From positions 190,039,189-190,080,994 of the forward strand of contig JBOZIK010000001.1 of the NCBI GenBank assembly GCA_051453625.1: a stretch of DNA of 41,806 nt, in the 5' to 3' direction. Source of the DNA: Welwitschia mirabilis (taxonomy: Eukaryota; Gnetophyta; Gnetopsida; Welwitschiales). The notes beneath the pieces are model-generated. The model was not told the DNA's origin, made no database searches, and saw nothing but the letters and a program-made list of their open reading frames with translations. Of this stretch, positions 11,302 through 23,639 are shown one piece after another (position 1 is the first letter of the stretch; each line of letters opens with the position of its first letter). The position numbers and the translations under genes are program-made.

Positions 11302-12980
11302 TTTACTATGTTGTATTATGTATTTTTTGCCACATGGATTATATAAAAGCTCATGATTTTTATATATACATATCATTTACTGAGTATCATCATGGTGTTC
11401 ATTTTTATTATTAGGACATTATGCATGTCTTTTACATATCAGTTCTGACACTTCATAATGAGGATTTTTCTTATGTTATACATGATTAATTTTTCAGTAT
11501 CTCCTATACATTTGTGTGGGGGCTATTAATATTGATGAATTTTAATGATTATTTTTTTAAAAAAATTTTATAGGATTATATTTTTCAAGACCAATTTTTG
11601 AGCCTGTCATCCCCTCCATGATCTAGACAGCCACCAAAATGATAGTATATCCACTTACACTACATAGGCAAAACATTTAATTATCTATTTCTAACATATC
11701 TGTTTTACATTTTAAGATTCCTGAGATTATTTCTAAGTTTATTTCATAGTTTTCTAGATGATTTATTGTTAGTCAATTTGGCTCACAATTATAATTGTTC
11801 ACCTAATTTTATCAAGAACTGACAAGTCTAAGTAGGGGGCTATGTTATGGTGCTTTAGAATATTTTGGTTGTTTTGTAGGACATTAGACAATTTTATGCT
11901 AATTTTTGATGATAATGAAGAGCTAAGGTAAATATGTAATCTTCATTACATTTGACAGCATTTAAAGCAAATTATAATACTTCTAATATGAGGTAGCAAT
12001 TCTATAATCAAAGAGGCTAATCCAATACAAGAAATATTTTTATACAAATCATCATCTACTTCATCGTCCGGATGACTATATGAATGATAGAAGTACTTAT
12101 ACTGATGAGAACACTTACTAAACTAATCTGGTAGCTGATGTAAAACCAATATGATATGGCATCACCTCTTATGATGTCTAGCTAAGAGTAATACTTCACC
12201 AAACTTTTTACATGTGTATTGCACCTTCTAATGCAGCTATTAGGGTTTTACTATGTTTATTAGTATTTTTTGTTTTTAGATTCTATTATTATAATAAATA
12301 CCTCCTTCATTCTCAACTTTGACTTTATCCTCTTTGGCATTAAAAATTCTCATGATAGGAGATCAAAGGATAGGAGGTACATTCCTTGTTATTGTAGAGA
12401 GATGTCTTCATTGATGTTGGGTTATGTATCCTTCATTAAGGTGCTGCTACTTTGTAACATGGATGTTGGTTTGACTTAATCAAAAGTTTGTTTTCCTTTT
12501 TATATAATTTATTATGTGCATCTCCCTTATGGTTTATGTTGTTTTTAATTCCATGACAGCTTCATCTATGATATAGATCATGAGGGTAATCTTTGTTAAG
12601 GTTGATATTATTAGTTTAGGTGCATTATATTTCATTTTCTAGATTAACTTTACATTNNNNNNNNNNTGATTTACCTGATAGCTTAGGTTGGTATTCATTT
12701 GGTAATGGCTTTTGTTGATTGATCTAGATTATACAGGGTTGATCTCCATGACAAGTTTATTTGGTAATCGGATATACGTTGCATTTAGAATAAAACTTGC
12801 ATCTTATTTATATAGTATTTTTATTTGCATTGTTATTTTACATTATTATTGTTCTACTTGAAGATTACATAAGCATTTCATTTTTGAAATCAATTCTCTT
12901 CTTCTCACCCTTGCCTTTAATGAAATTATGATATTTAAATCACTTTCATCTATATTATTGTGTTGTGTTATGTAATATAT
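11302..12980. other. AT-rich non-coding DNA, possible LTR from about 11843
   Basis: A purine-rich AAGTAGGGGG ends at 11839 and is followed 3 bases later by TGTTATGG at 11843, like the PPT plus TGTTA start of element C. A TATA-like TATAATAAATACC follows near 12290. No second copy was found, so whether this is an LTR remains inference. A 10-N gap lies at 12657-12666. No gene is visible. Confidence 0.35.
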
Positions 12981-12999
12981 ATATTTTAGTGATTTTCAA

Positions 13000-13620
13000 G
13001 ATTTATTTGAGAATGTAATGTTTGCAAAAATATGCACCACAATAGTTGTTAACTTCTCTTTTTCTTTTTCTCATAATTGCTTCACTCATAAACCTTTTTA
13101 TAAAGACATCTTTAAATTGGCTACAAGTTTTAAGGATTTTATGTGAAATAGTTTTGAGCTAGTTTTTAGCCTTGGGAAAATAATCATGTAAGTCCTATTA
13201 GTTACCTTCTTCTTCCTATTTCTTGACATAAGAATGAGTTTTTCTATTTTAGCTAAGTGTTGAAAGGAGTCTTCTTCATTATATTTTAAGAAGGTAGGAT
13301 AGGCTTATAAGTTTTTAAGTTCCACATCATCTTGAGTAGGTCAAAGGTATTTTGATTCTCTCTTTTTCTTTGAGCTATCATGTCCTTAAGAGTTAATGTT
13401 GTAGAAGTAGAAGTGGAAGTAAAGGCTAACATGTTTGAGGGTTTAGAAGGAAAAAGGATTTGAGATATAGATTCTTTAGAGGAATTTGAAGATAAAAATA
13501 ATTTATGAAACAAAGAAATAGATAAATTACTTTTAGAAATATGAAAAGCATAATAATCATCTTCTTCTGTTTTAGATTAAAATGAAACTTTTTTACCTCA
13601 AGTCCTTGAATCAAAATCTA
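13000..13620 (-). pseudogene. Possible gag-start relic of minus-strand element B
   Basis: On the minus strand an open frame at 13286-13513 is rich in Ser/Thr followed by a charged segment (DMIAQRKREN). Further downstream, near 13095-13115, KGL-stop-VKQL-like wording resembles the RFMSE gag block of element A after a frame change. The order matches a leader and gag start downstream of the PBS-like site at 14047-14067. No zinc knuckle or pol was found on this strand below 13000, so the element is truncated or the call is wrong. Confidence 0.3.
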
Positions 13621-14046
13621 CTAACTTTTCTTTAATCATTTTGCTAATAAATTGCTTTTCCCTATGATGATTTTTTTATGTTACCATTTTCTTGCATTTT
13701 TATAGAATATTAAAACAAACTTCTTTATGCACATGTGGAAAAATCCCTTCAGATTTACTCAAAGTACAAGAAAAAGTCTATATCAACAAGGGACGTGGTA
13801 ATCATTTAGATTTAATAATACACAAAGTGTAGACTACATTTATTTTTCAATACTAAGAACATCCAACTTTAAACAAAAAGTAAAACTAATAGAAATTAAA
13901 AAAAAATAAGTTAAACTATGAAAGTGAAACTACAAACTAATCTAAGAAAAAGAAAATCTATATGTACACACTATAGAAGTAAACATCTTGAAATCGATTT
14001 ACTTACCTTAGTAATCAGAATTAATCTTCTAAATTTTTTTTAACTT

Positions 14047-14067
14047 CTCCTTGGTAATGGCGCAAAT
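14047..14067 (-). other. Degenerate primer-binding site, minus strand
   Basis: The minus strand reads AATTTGCGCCATTACCAAGG, which matches the TTTGGCGCCGTTGCCGGGGA PBS of Athila/Tat elements at about 14 of 21 positions, with G-to-A changes dominant. It follows a sequence ending in ACA, as expected at the right end of an LTR. This sets the direction of element B as right to left. Confidence 0.55.
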
Positions 14068-14617
14068 TTGTTATAGTGTGAATTGTGTGCTTTTCTTCTT
14101 TAGTCAAGGATCTTCAATCATGATCTGTAATGTTACTATCTAACACACATAAAACACACTAATATAGGAAGTCATCTTGAATTTCATCCTTTAGAGAAAT
14201 TTAGAAAGTACATTTGGAAGATTCAATTAGAAAGAAATTGATATGTTATTTTATTCTAATTTCAAAATGATAAATGAAATGAAAATATTATGATGAATGT
14301 AAAAGTTTACCAAGTTATTATCACCCAATTTGACCTTATACACTATATCAAAAATCACAATTAACCTTATGTAATTAACTTGATTTCAACATAACATATG
14401 AAGAACATAAGAGAGAGATCTAAAAGAAACAAAATCTTTATTAATCATAATGTTTCTACATCCATGTATAAAGAAAAATCTCTTCAATAAAAGAGACATG
14501 ATCTAATACCAAGAAATGCCTTTCTGTGCAACTAAAATGGATCCCTTGCCCAAAATGCTCTAATTTCACAAGCAATTTTGATGTAAGAAAGATAAGTAGA
14601 TAGGAAACCTAAGGTGG

Positions 14618-14629
14618 GTATTTATAGGT
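14618..14629 (-). promoter_or_regulatory. TATA box in the element B LTR
   Basis: The minus strand reads CTATAAATACCC, close to the plant TATA consensus. It sits between the minisatellite-rich upstream part and the PBS-like site, where an LTR promoter would be. Confidence 0.5.
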
Positions 14630-14696
14630 TTGGATTTACTATTTAGATCACCAAGGAGTAGTAACATATCAAGAGTAATCATATCACTGATTTTGT

Positions 14697-14937
14697 AGCA
14701 TCTTCTTTGTGTAACGTCTTCTTTCACATGTTTTGTTGATGTAACATTTTCTTGGTGTAACATCTTCTTGGTATAATATATTCTTGATGTAAGGTATTCT
14801 TCAAATAACTTCTTATTAATGTAATGTATTTTTGATGTAGTATTTTCTTGATTATGTGGAATGTCTTCTTGATGTAACATCTTCTTGCTGTAACATCTTC
14901 TTAATGTGACATCTTCTTGATGTAATGTATTCTTCAT
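14697..14937. repeat. 16-bp minisatellite, consensus CTTCTTGATGTAACAT
   Basis: At least four clear tandem copies lie at about 14866-14930 and more diverged copies run back to 14697. The unit is 16 bp, so it shifts frame at each copy. It also creates a long minus-strand open frame (14566-14937) rich in LHQED-like words, which is a by-product and not a gene. Confidence 0.8.
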
Positions 14938-15033
14938 TATGTGGAATTATCACAATGAGTTTAACATTTGGCCTTTGAATCCTGATGGCTTTACCAGCTT
15001 ATGCTATAATCATGTGTCTTCAAACATCATCAC

Positions 15034-15078
15034 CATGTCGCTACCACATGCCATTGCCACATGTCACTATCACATGTC
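15034..15078. repeat. 13-bp minisatellite, about 3.5 copies
   Basis: CATGTCGCTACCA, CATGCCATTGCCA and CATGTCACTATCA follow each other directly and end in CATGTC. Differences are mostly transitions. It lies about 100 bp from the 16-bp array, within the same probable LTR. Confidence 0.85.
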
Positions 15079-15100
15079 TTTCTCAAATGCTCCATAATTA

Positions 15101-16635
15101 CTCCATTTTAATCCAAATTACTATTAATTCTTTATCTTTGATCCTTGACATCAAGAGTGGTTAATTTGAGCAGTAAACCTGTGAAAAGAACCTGAAAATA
15201 CACTTCAAACATGATATTAAATATTCCTAATTTGGCTAGCAACAATTATATTCTTGTCATATTTATTTTCTCATTTTAATAATCTATAAAGAGAAAGAGA
15301 GAGTAAGGATTGAAAATTCAATCTAGTTGTAAACCTATTCTAATACTTCATATAATAAGATCTGATTAGTTTAGAATTATTTGTTTTTATTTTTCTATCA
15401 ATAAATTCTAGTAAAGTGACATTAGTCATCAAGATAAATAATTTTCCTATTGCATGGATTTAATATCATATTAAGCTTACATTATTTCTTCTAGCTTTTA
15501 TTTATCTTCAAGATTAAAACTTGATTTTGATAAGAAAACTTTTAATTTTATTTATATGTATTGAAGTACATTTTTAAATTCTAAGATTCATGTAATTCGA
15601 ACTTTTTTTTAAGATAATAAATCCTTAAATCTTAACATATATTAAAGACATAAACTAGTTAATAGAATGGATATCTTTATAGATTAGTCAATTCTTTGTA
15701 TGAGTAGTCTTTAATTTTTCAAAAATTAATTTATGCCACCACCTTTGTAAAGTTCAAAGAATTAGCTAGTCACTTATCATAGATGGATTTTCCTTGTAAA
15801 ACATATTTAGAAATCCATAAACCTCCTTTTTTTTGCGTAAGAAATAAATGCTTCATGAAACTCTATGAAATGTTTTCCTATCATAATTTCTTGATCATAT
15901 GAAATCATAAAATTTTCATTTCACTTCTAATTTAAGGAAATGAGAGCCTAATAAGAGAAATAATACACATGAGTAGCAAAAAATACTTTTATATGCTAAG
16001 TAATTCCTAGCTATTATGATAGTTTTATCTTTTTACTTATCTAAAAGTTTCATAGCTACTTAAAGTCCCTTATAAATAAAAGGGTTTCTAAGAATTTTAA
16101 CTACCTCATCATCATTTTAAAAAAAATCATGATTTGGAGAAGTTATATATAACTTTTAGAAATAGTAAATGGTGATCTTAAAACTAGCATGAAAATAATA
16201 CAAATCAATCACAAAGAGTAGATAATCAATTATAGCTTGATAATTCTTAGTTGAAAAGGTGAAGTTTTGCAAAAGTTCATGTTAATAAGCTGCTTTATAT
16301 ATTTACTAATAGTAATACCATAAAAGACTATCTTTCCCATCCTTTTACATAGCATGACATAAAAAGTTTACTAGAATGTTCAAAGGATACAGACATAACG
16401 ATGTTGTTGTCTTACATATCTTATAATAAGAAAGATGAAACTAACACCTCCTATAGTATTAATACACACATTTACATCTTTGAAAAAAGAATTTATCATA
16501 TGAATGAAAATCTATTCAAATCCTTTATTTTCTATGTAATCTAAGATAAACTTCAATTCATTTCTATCTTAAGATTTTAAGAAAGGTAATATCTTGATTA
16601 ATGTCCTTTGTCCATGCTAAACATTTTCAAGTAAA
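15101..16635. other. AT-rich stretch with no recognisable gene
   Basis: Both strands were read for retrotransposon, viral or host protein words and none was convincing. It lies between element B and element D and is probably decayed repeat DNA. Confidence 0.4.
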
Positions 16636-16639
16636 TAAA

Positions 16640-17150
16640 ACATTATTAAGCATGTATCTTTTTGATTAGTTGCAGGGAGCAAGATATTTTACCAAAATTG
16701 ATTTGAAGCTAGACTATTGTCAAATATGCATTAAGGAAGAAGACATTTTAAAAATGGAGTTTAGAACTAGATATGATCATTGTGAATTCATGGATATCCC
16801 TTTAGGTCTTACAAATGCTTCTACTACATCTATAACATTGATGAATAATATTTTTCACTCTATTTAGACCAGATTATTATTGCTTTTATGGATGATATTC
16901 TAGTTTATTCCAAGAAGAGCAATGATGATATTCAACATCTAAAGTTAGTTTTATAGTTGTATAAAGAGAGTGTGCTAATAGCCAAGTTAGATAAACATAA
17001 GTACTTTATAGAATAAATTCATTACTTGGGACATATCATATCTAAAGAAGACATCAAAACTAATGCTAGAAAGGTGCAAGCAGTAAGGGCATGACCTAAA
17101 CTAAAATTTTGCATTGAAGTGAAAAGTTTGTTGATCTTATAAGGCTTTTT
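16640..17150 (+). pseudogene. Element D reverse transcriptase relic
   Basis: The open stretch 16670-16867 contains GARYFTKIDLKLDYCQICI, then FRTRYDHCEF and GLTNAS, the palm region of a Ty3/gypsy RT (family: SKIDLRSGYHQI … FGLTNAP). A frameshift near 16868 moves the reading to a frame with FMDDILVYSKKSNDDIQHL, keeping the catalytic MDD at about 16888-16896. The thumb continues to LGHIISKED near 17055. Several stops follow. Coding began upstream in the intact element, but nothing before about 16640 is recognisable. Confidence 0.85.
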
Positions 17151-17289
17151 AGGTGTTTCATCTAAGTCTTCTTAAAAATTGCAAGTCTAGTGCCATATTT
17201 AATAAAAGATAAAGTACCATTTCATTGTAATGAAAGATGTAGAAAATCATTTCTCAGAATTAATCTCCTATTAAGCTCAACCCCAGTCT

Positions 17290-17640
17290 TGAAGATTCCA
17301 CAAATGGATAAAGAATTCCTTGTAATAATGGATGCTTGTAAAGAAGGAAGATTAAACTAGCATCAATGCAATTACCTAATTCATGGTTTGGAATTGCTAG
17401 CTATTATTTATGCATTAATAGTGTAAAGACATTATCTTTAAGGAGGTAAATCTCAAATAAAGGCTAACCACAAAAGTTTATATTTTTTGTAGAAATATGT
17501 TTTCATGAATATGAGACAATGATAGGGGATGGGATTACTAGCTGAACATGATTTTAACCATAAGTTCATACTTCATAAGGAGAAAAAAAAGGTCACAGAT
17601 CCTCTTAGTTACATGTGGTGTAGATTAATTTGTATGGTTA
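17290..17640 (+). pseudogene. Element D RNase H relic
   Basis: DKEFLVIMDACKEG near 17308 and HGLELLAIIYAL near 17383 match the chromovirus RNase H blocks FVVYTDASxxG and HDLELAAVVFAL. The later TDHKSL block reads ANHKSL, so the aspartate codon has become AAC. It ends with a DPLSYM segment near 17600, equivalent to the family's ADALSR. Stops are present throughout. Confidence 0.7.
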
Positions 17641-17809
17641 ATCCCAAAATGGTGACAGAGATCAAAGAAAAAATACCATAAAATGAAGTATCCAAAGAAA
17701 TTTGGAACCAACTTATAAACAACCAAGAAGTAGCTTTTTACTACCTAACGATGGAGAGGATAGTGATGAGAATAAATTAACCTTACATTGCTACTAAAAT
17801 TTTTATCCT

Positions 17810-18640
17810 CAATTACTTAGAGAAGCACATAAAATTCCACACATGAGTCATCTAGGATTTACAAAAAAAAGTCACAAGTTAAATATTTCATCAAAGGTTG
17901 TTCTATATGCCAAGCCATCAAATTGGAACAACAAAAGCCATTAGGATTTCTAAAATCATTGGGGATACTATCTTGAAAATGGAAATAAATTATGATGCGT
18001 ATTATCATAGGTTTACCGAAGACTGTTAAATAACATGATGTTATATCTTATGTATGGATCAGTTGATCAAGATGTTGTAATTCATCCTAATCAAAATAAT
18101 AGCCACTATTAAAGAAATCTTAAATTAATTTATAAAGGATATTATTCCATTTACATGAAGTTCCTAAAATTATTATTTTTGATAACAATTCAAAACCTAT
18201 ATTAAATGTTTAATAAGAACCCTTTAAACAATTAGGTATTCAAGCACTTTTCAATATAACATTCCACCTAGAGACAAATGGATAAATATAATGAATTAAG
18301 TACATCTTAAAAGAAATCTTGAGAAGTTTTATGGTAACAAAGCTAGGGAGATGGGAGAACTATGTTCATTTGGTAGAATTCACTTATAATCAGGGCTAAT
18401 AAGCCTCCATTAAATGTTTCCCATTTGAGGAAATACATGGAAGAAATTTTGATCTAGCATAAAGGCATGAAGGGGGAAAAAAAGAAATTTAGAAGGTAGA
18501 AGAAATAATTAAAAAAGCATAGAAATAGTTATAAGGTACAAAAGATATGTACAAGAAGTACTTCGATTAAAGACATCCCCATCATATCTTCCACGTTTAT
18601 GATCAAGTGTTACTATGAGTTAAACCTAAATGAATAGCCT
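17810..18640 (+). pseudogene. Element D integrase relic
   Basis: LREAHKIPHMSHLGFTKK near 17817 corresponds to the zinc-binding HHCC start of chromovirus integrase. Core pieces include IIGLPKT near 18002, an IIFDNN block near 18170 (family IISDRD) and LGRWENYVHLVEFTYNQ near 18340, followed by FPFEEIHGRN near 18420. Frames shift and stops are common. The end is near 18640. No chromodomain could be read after it. Confidence 0.75.
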
Positions 18641-19246
18641 TGAAGCTAGGTAAATATGGTATTAGCATGATAGTTTTGCAAACACTTTTATATTATCCAA
18701 AGAATAAAAGAATTAGCATACAAACTTAATATTCCAAAAAAGAAGTATCATGTTTACTAAAATTTCATGTTATCCTTCTTAAACCATATTACTCAAGTAA
18801 ATGTAATTATATATTATTAACCAAAAGAAACTTTCAATAATATCTAACCTCACTTTTATAGTAAAGCTAATTGACATTACAGAGTGTACAAAAAATTAAC
18901 TAAGAGGAAAATTAATAAAAGAATTTTTAGTTGAATGATGTCATTGTGATTAATTCAGTTGGAAAAATGAATAATCTATGAGATAAATTTATCCAAATTT
19001 ATTTGTGAATAATGATAAAAACTAATTAACTCTTAACTAATACAAAGGAGCACAATGAGGATGAAGTGTTTTAAGATGAACAAACCTAGCAACAAGATGT
19101 TTCCATGGAAGAAAAGTAGTTTAAAGATGAATAACAAGCTTAACAGAGTGATTTTATAATGATCCTAAAATCTTATTTGTGAACTACCATCATTTGTTAA
19201 GGTTAATTATAATTTATTAAAAAATAATTAAAAATGTAATAATTTT

Positions 19247-19346
19247 NNNNNNNNNNNNNNNNNNNNNNNNNNNNNNNNNNNNNNNNNNNNNNNNNNNNNN
19301 NNNNNNNNNNNNNNNNNNNNNNNNNNNNNNNNNNNNNNNNNNNNNN
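19247..19346. other. 100-N assembly gap with identical flanks
   Basis: The sequence starting GGTTAATTATAATTTATTAA and ending AATGTAATAATTTT is found exactly on both sides of the gap (about 19195-19246 and 19347-19398). This looks like two overlapping contig ends that were not merged. Confidence 0.9.
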
Positions 19347-20314
19347 GTTAAGGTTAATTATAATTTATTAAAAAATAATTAAAAATGTAATAATTTTTCA
19401 AGGGGTATGACCGTTGTTGAAGAGTCATTTTAAAGAGTTGCATCATTTTGTCAATGTTAAATAAGGTGTTTATGAAAGTGAAGGGAATTCATGTGATTTA
19501 CACAAGGGCATGTTGAGTCCTTGACAAGATAGGATGACCCCCAGTAGTCCCACAGACTAGTTCCTGAAGGCAGTATGACCTAGCTAGACCATTATACCAA
19601 GACCTTGCATTGAGTGATAATGGAGCCAGCTCTTAATTTGAAGTTCTTATGAAGTCAGAATGAGTTTCATATTTATTTATTCATTATGCTTTTGTCTATT
19701 TTAATAATAAATCCATTATTATCTATTTTTATTATACTTAAGCCACATTTCCATTATATCTCTAAATCATTTTTATCTTAATTTTATAAATGAATGGAAG
19801 TGTCATAGCCTTCTAAAGTAGTATTAATACATGGATTTTATAAATTTTAATCCTTTAATTATATTTATTTTCATTTTCATGTTGATATTTATTGTATTTT
19901 ACTAATGAAATCATGTTAAGGTCCTAAATCAATAAAATATATTTTTTATACTACTACTTAGATTAAGTTGAATGTATATCAAATAACTAAAAGTAAGACC
20001 TATGAAGCATTAAACTTTAGAAGATTACTTTATATTGACTTATGGGCAATAATTATATGTTAAATGATCCTAGCATATATCTTAGGAGATATTTATGGAA
20101 TGGCCATAACTACACATGTATCCCTTAAATGAAAATATTATTTAGAACACCCACCCTTAGATGGTGATATGCGGACATCCAATGGCTATATAAGCTCATG
20201 CTTTTCTTATCCAGTTGGCTTTGACTAAAATAATTCTACTTTATATTTGAACTTAGAAGGCTTCATGGCCACTTAAGCTCATTCATCTAATAGATTAGTC
20301 CTTTGATACATGAA

Positions 20315-20360
20315 GCTAATGATGTATTGATCTTATGGCTAATGATGTATTGATCTTATT
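20315..20360. repeat. 23-bp tandem duplication
   Basis: GCTAATGATGTATTGATCTT occurs at 20315 and again at 20338, with a period of 23 bp and no visible mismatch. Confidence 0.85.
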
Positions 20361-20900
20361 CCTTAGAGTCATTATTGGAATGATGAATGATACTCCTCTT
20401 GAGTAGAAATATCTTTGATGGTGACTTTTATCCTTAATGATTTTACGTTTGTTTATAGTTATGTTATTAGGAATCAAACTCATGTTTCTCATGTAAAATC
20501 TGATTATCCTAATCATTTAAATTATAGAATTCTATATTTCATTTTTTAAATCATTAATGAATTTCATATTTAATAAGATACCTTCTAATTTATGTTAGTA
20601 GGTCTTTATAATTAAAGTGAATTATAGTCATCAATAATTACTATAAGATGTTTGTACCATGCAAAATTAATTGTATGCTAGATCTAAGGTTCATATTACT
20701 CTTTGTAATCATTGAATGTAACCCTAATCAAATAAATGGAATAAAGGCAAAAGTAAATATCACAATCAAAGAAAATTTTAAGAGACTACTAATTAGCTTG
20801 ATAAATTCTAATACCTAAGAGAATCCGTTATGACTATATTTCACATGTCTTAATGAATCAAGTACATATCATTATAATTAATAATGTAATTCTTAAATAT

Positions 20901-21789
20901 ACAAGTAAAACCTACCTTGAGGATTAAAGTATTTAGCCTAATTTATTTCATCCTATAACTTGATTCATCCTTCATTTAAGGATTGGTTCCACATTTGAAT
21001 TCCATGTTTTGGTATCTACATTTTCTATGGCTATGATAAGGGCTTATCTTATCTTGAGCTTCTAAGGTTATTTTCTCACTTCTAAGCAACTGAGAATGAT
21101 TAATTCATTATGCATTGACTTTTTTATGTCTAATAGATTTTTATACAATATTATTATTTATAATAATATTTGCATCATTGGTTAACACACTTTTATCCAT
21201 AATTGAATTTCTTTTTCTATTCCATCATTAAGATTAGGGGATATGTGATAGTTCATTTTGAATGTTCTTTTGTACTCACTATTTAAAATTATTTCCTTTA
21301 ATGTATATTAGGGTTTAGATGATATATGCATTATCTTTTAATACAACTTTCATACTATCCTAGTATTTCCTACTTTTCATTATAAGATGATTCGTCACTA
21401 AACCAATTACATTAATGTCATTTAAAATTTGGAATGAATAACTTATTACTTATCTATAAAACATCTTTGTAATTAATGAATTATCTTAATGATAATTGTT
21501 AGTTTCTCATATGAATAGTCATTTTTAATGCTTAGGAGGAGAAGTTTTTTAATATAATACATTTAACCCTTATTCTAATTTCTCTTAGACATATCCTAAA
21601 CATAACTTTTTTAGACAAATATAAACCCTTATGAGTGTAGAAATTTCTTTTTAATCCTTGTGAAAGAATAACAATTAGGATTGATTATATTACAATATAT
21701 CACTATTATTTTATAGTTTAAGATTGATATTTGTACCTTAACTCCTAAGGAATATTATAATAGGTATCAAGATGTATCAATAGGTTATT
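20901..21789 (-). other. AT-rich stretch, possible decayed pol of element E
   Basis: The minus strand should carry the rest of RNase H and the integrase of element E if it were complete. I could not read any integrase motif here, so either it has decayed beyond recognition or it is deleted. Confidence 0.3.
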
Positions 21790-22605
21790 TCCTTAAGCTT
21801 ATTATTTTCTTTTTATTTTAAAACATCACCTATAGTACCATTTAAAGCATTGATCATGATATGAAGTTGTTTTTCCCCCAATTTGATGCTTGTAAAATAG
21901 TATCTTCCATGAGTTTTTCCTTTAGTATTTTGAAATCTTCCTCACATTTAAGAGTTCCTTAAGATTTAATATCATTTTATAACAAATTATTCAGGTGTTT
22001 ATGCATCTTGCTAAATTTGACAATGAACTTTCCATAATACCATACATGTCCTAAAAATAATGTTAATTACTTAAGTTCTATAGGAGATGAAATTTCTCTT
22101 ATGGCTCTTTTATTCCTCTTTCAAAAATTCTGTGGCCTATAACTATTTCCTTAATTATCATTAACTAAATTTTAACTACCTTAATTTTAAGTTTTTATTC
22201 TAATTCATTTTTAATACTTTTTTAAACTATTTAAATAATCATCAAAATTTTCTCCAAAAAAATCCACATATGTGAATAATTCATGATGAAGACTTCTACT
22301 AATTTTTTTGTCATGCCTTTTGGTTAATTTCTAAAATTTTTTTATTGCATTGCATAGTTCAAATATTAATACTTTAGAAATATGGGTTTTAAATGCAATG
22401 TAAGTGTTGTTTTAGTGTAATCTTTACGGGCTACAGGGATTTCATTGTACCCGCTATAACTATCTAAAAAACTATAAAATTTATGTTCTGTTATCTTTTC
22501 TAACACTTGATCTACGAAAGATAATGTAAAATGGTCTTTGTATCTTATTACATAAGTAACCTAAAATTTGTGCATACCATTCATTTATTCCCCTTCTTAC
22601 ACAAA
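21790..22605 (-). pseudogene. Element E reverse transcriptase and RNase H start
   Basis: Minus-strand reading from about 22590 gives KDHFTLSFVDQVLEKITEHK and FYSFLDSYSGYNEI, a clear match to Athila/Tat RT (KDHFPLPFIDQMLERLAG, FLDGYSGYNQI). The YMDD box reads MNYS near 22277-22285, so both catalytic aspartates are lost. Further on, CEEDFKILKEKL near 21940 and an INALNGTIGDVL block match the end of RT and the start of RNase H (TDASDxAIGAVL, again with D changed to N). Stops and shifts are frequent. Confidence 0.85.
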
Positions 22606-22627
22606 ATTGTAATATGCCTACCAATTT

Positions 22628-23109
22628 NNNNNNNNNNNNNNNNNNNNNNNNNNNNNNNNNNNNNNNNNNNNNNNNNNNNNNNNNNNNNNNNNNNNNNNNN
22701 NNNNNNNNNNNNNNNNNNNNNNNNNNNNNNNNNNNNNNNNNNNNNNNNNNNNNNNNNNNNNNNNNNNNNNNNNNNNNNNNNNNNNNNNNNNNNNNNNNNN
22801 NNNNNNNNNNNNNNNNNNNNNNNNNNNNNNNNNNNNNNNNNNNNNNNNNNNNNNNNNNNNNNNNNNNNNNNNNNNNNNNNNNNNNNNNNNNNNNNNNNNN
22901 NNNNNNNNNNNNNNNNNNNNNNNNNNNNNNNNNNNNNNNNNNNNNNNNNNNNNNNNNNNNNNNNNNNNNNNNNNNNNNNNNNNNNNNNNNNNNNNNNNNN
23001 NNNNNNNNNNNNNNNNNNNNNNNNNNNNNNNNNNNNNNNNNNNNNNNNNNNNNNNNNNNNNNNNNNNNNNNNNNNNNNNNNNNNNNNNNNNNNNNNNNNN
23101 NNNNNNNNN
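22628..23109. other. 482-N assembly gap
   Basis: Unknown bases between the protease and RT of element E. Any open frame across it is meaningless. Confidence 0.95.
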
Positions 23110-23639
23110 AAAATAAAATAAGTAAATCCTAGCCTAATAATCTAATGATTTCTCATTTTATAACTTCTTACATAAAATGGTTGCATTTTCTTTTTGGTTG
23201 TTTAATTGATTTAATTGATGAATATAAATAGATTTTGTGTTAACAGTCTTAAGAGTGTATTCCTTAAATGTCTAAATGGTTTTGTGCAAAAGCTTCCTTT
23301 ATTTTTATTAACATTACTTTTAGTTTTAATTCTTAATATGGGTAAATTTTTTATTTATGGTCAAATGTTTATTAAAAGCTACTTCCACATATTCTAAACC
23401 CTTCTTTAGTGGTAGCTTTGTAATTTCTTCTTCTTCTTTTGTTTTATCTTTTTTATCATCATTTAACATTATAATGGTTTATTCTTCATAATTTACTATT
23501 TCTTAATATTTTAATACTAATTAATTTTTCTTTTACATGGGCGAGTTAGGTATTCCTTTAGTAGATGAGCTAGAGTTTTCTATTTTTATTGTGTTCAAAA
23601 TTTTAATTTGTTGTTTTAAATCTTCTAGACTAATTTCTA
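23110..23639 (-). other. Probable protease-RT spacer of element E
   Basis: AT-rich and without a readable domain on either strand. Its place between the protease relic and the gap before RT suggests decayed spacer sequence of element E. Confidence 0.35.

Larger units (their letters stand above)
14068..15100 (-). mobile_element. Element B: probable LTR remnant, minus strand
   Basis: The PBS-like site lies at its inner end. A good TATA box (CTATAAATACCC on the minus strand, 14618-14629) lies about 550 bp before that end, like the arrangement in the LTRs of element C. The upstream part contains two minisatellites. The outer boundary is not visible and no partner LTR was found, so this may be a truncated LTR. 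A second tRNA-type PBS-like string at 14498-14515 leaves the class uncertain. Confidence 0.45.
16640..18640 (+). mobile_element. Element D: chromovirus-like Ty3/gypsy pol relic
   Basis: The stretch carries RT, RNase H and integrase in that order on the plus strand. RT words (LQGARYFTKIDL, LGHIISKEDIKT) and the RNase H block (LIHGLELLAIIYAL … RHYL) match the chromovirus branch, not the Athila branch of elements A, C and E. Gag, protease and the front of RT are missing and no LTR pair is visible. It is a 5'-truncated, inactive fragment. Confidence 0.8.
18641..20900. other. AT-rich stretch with no recognisable gene
   Basis: It may contain the 3' end of element D: a TATA-like GGCTATATAAGCTC lies near 20184, but no LTR partner was found. 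It holds a 100-N gap (19247-19346) with identical flanks and a 23-bp tandem duplication at 20315. The GC-richer 19500-19620 was checked and carries no recognisable gene. Confidence 0.4.

Noticed and set aside
14566-14937. Minus-strand frame of 123 codons with repeated LHQED-like words
   Set aside because: It is produced by the 16-bp minisatellite and the composition is not protein-like.
15740-16640. Possible pararetrovirus or other pol relic on the minus strand
   Set aside because: Only vague similarity in short fragments; no RT, protease or movement-protein motif could be read.
22531-23132. Long open frames across the 482-N gap
   Set aside because: They consist almost wholly of unknown bases; only short, meaningless ends are real sequence.
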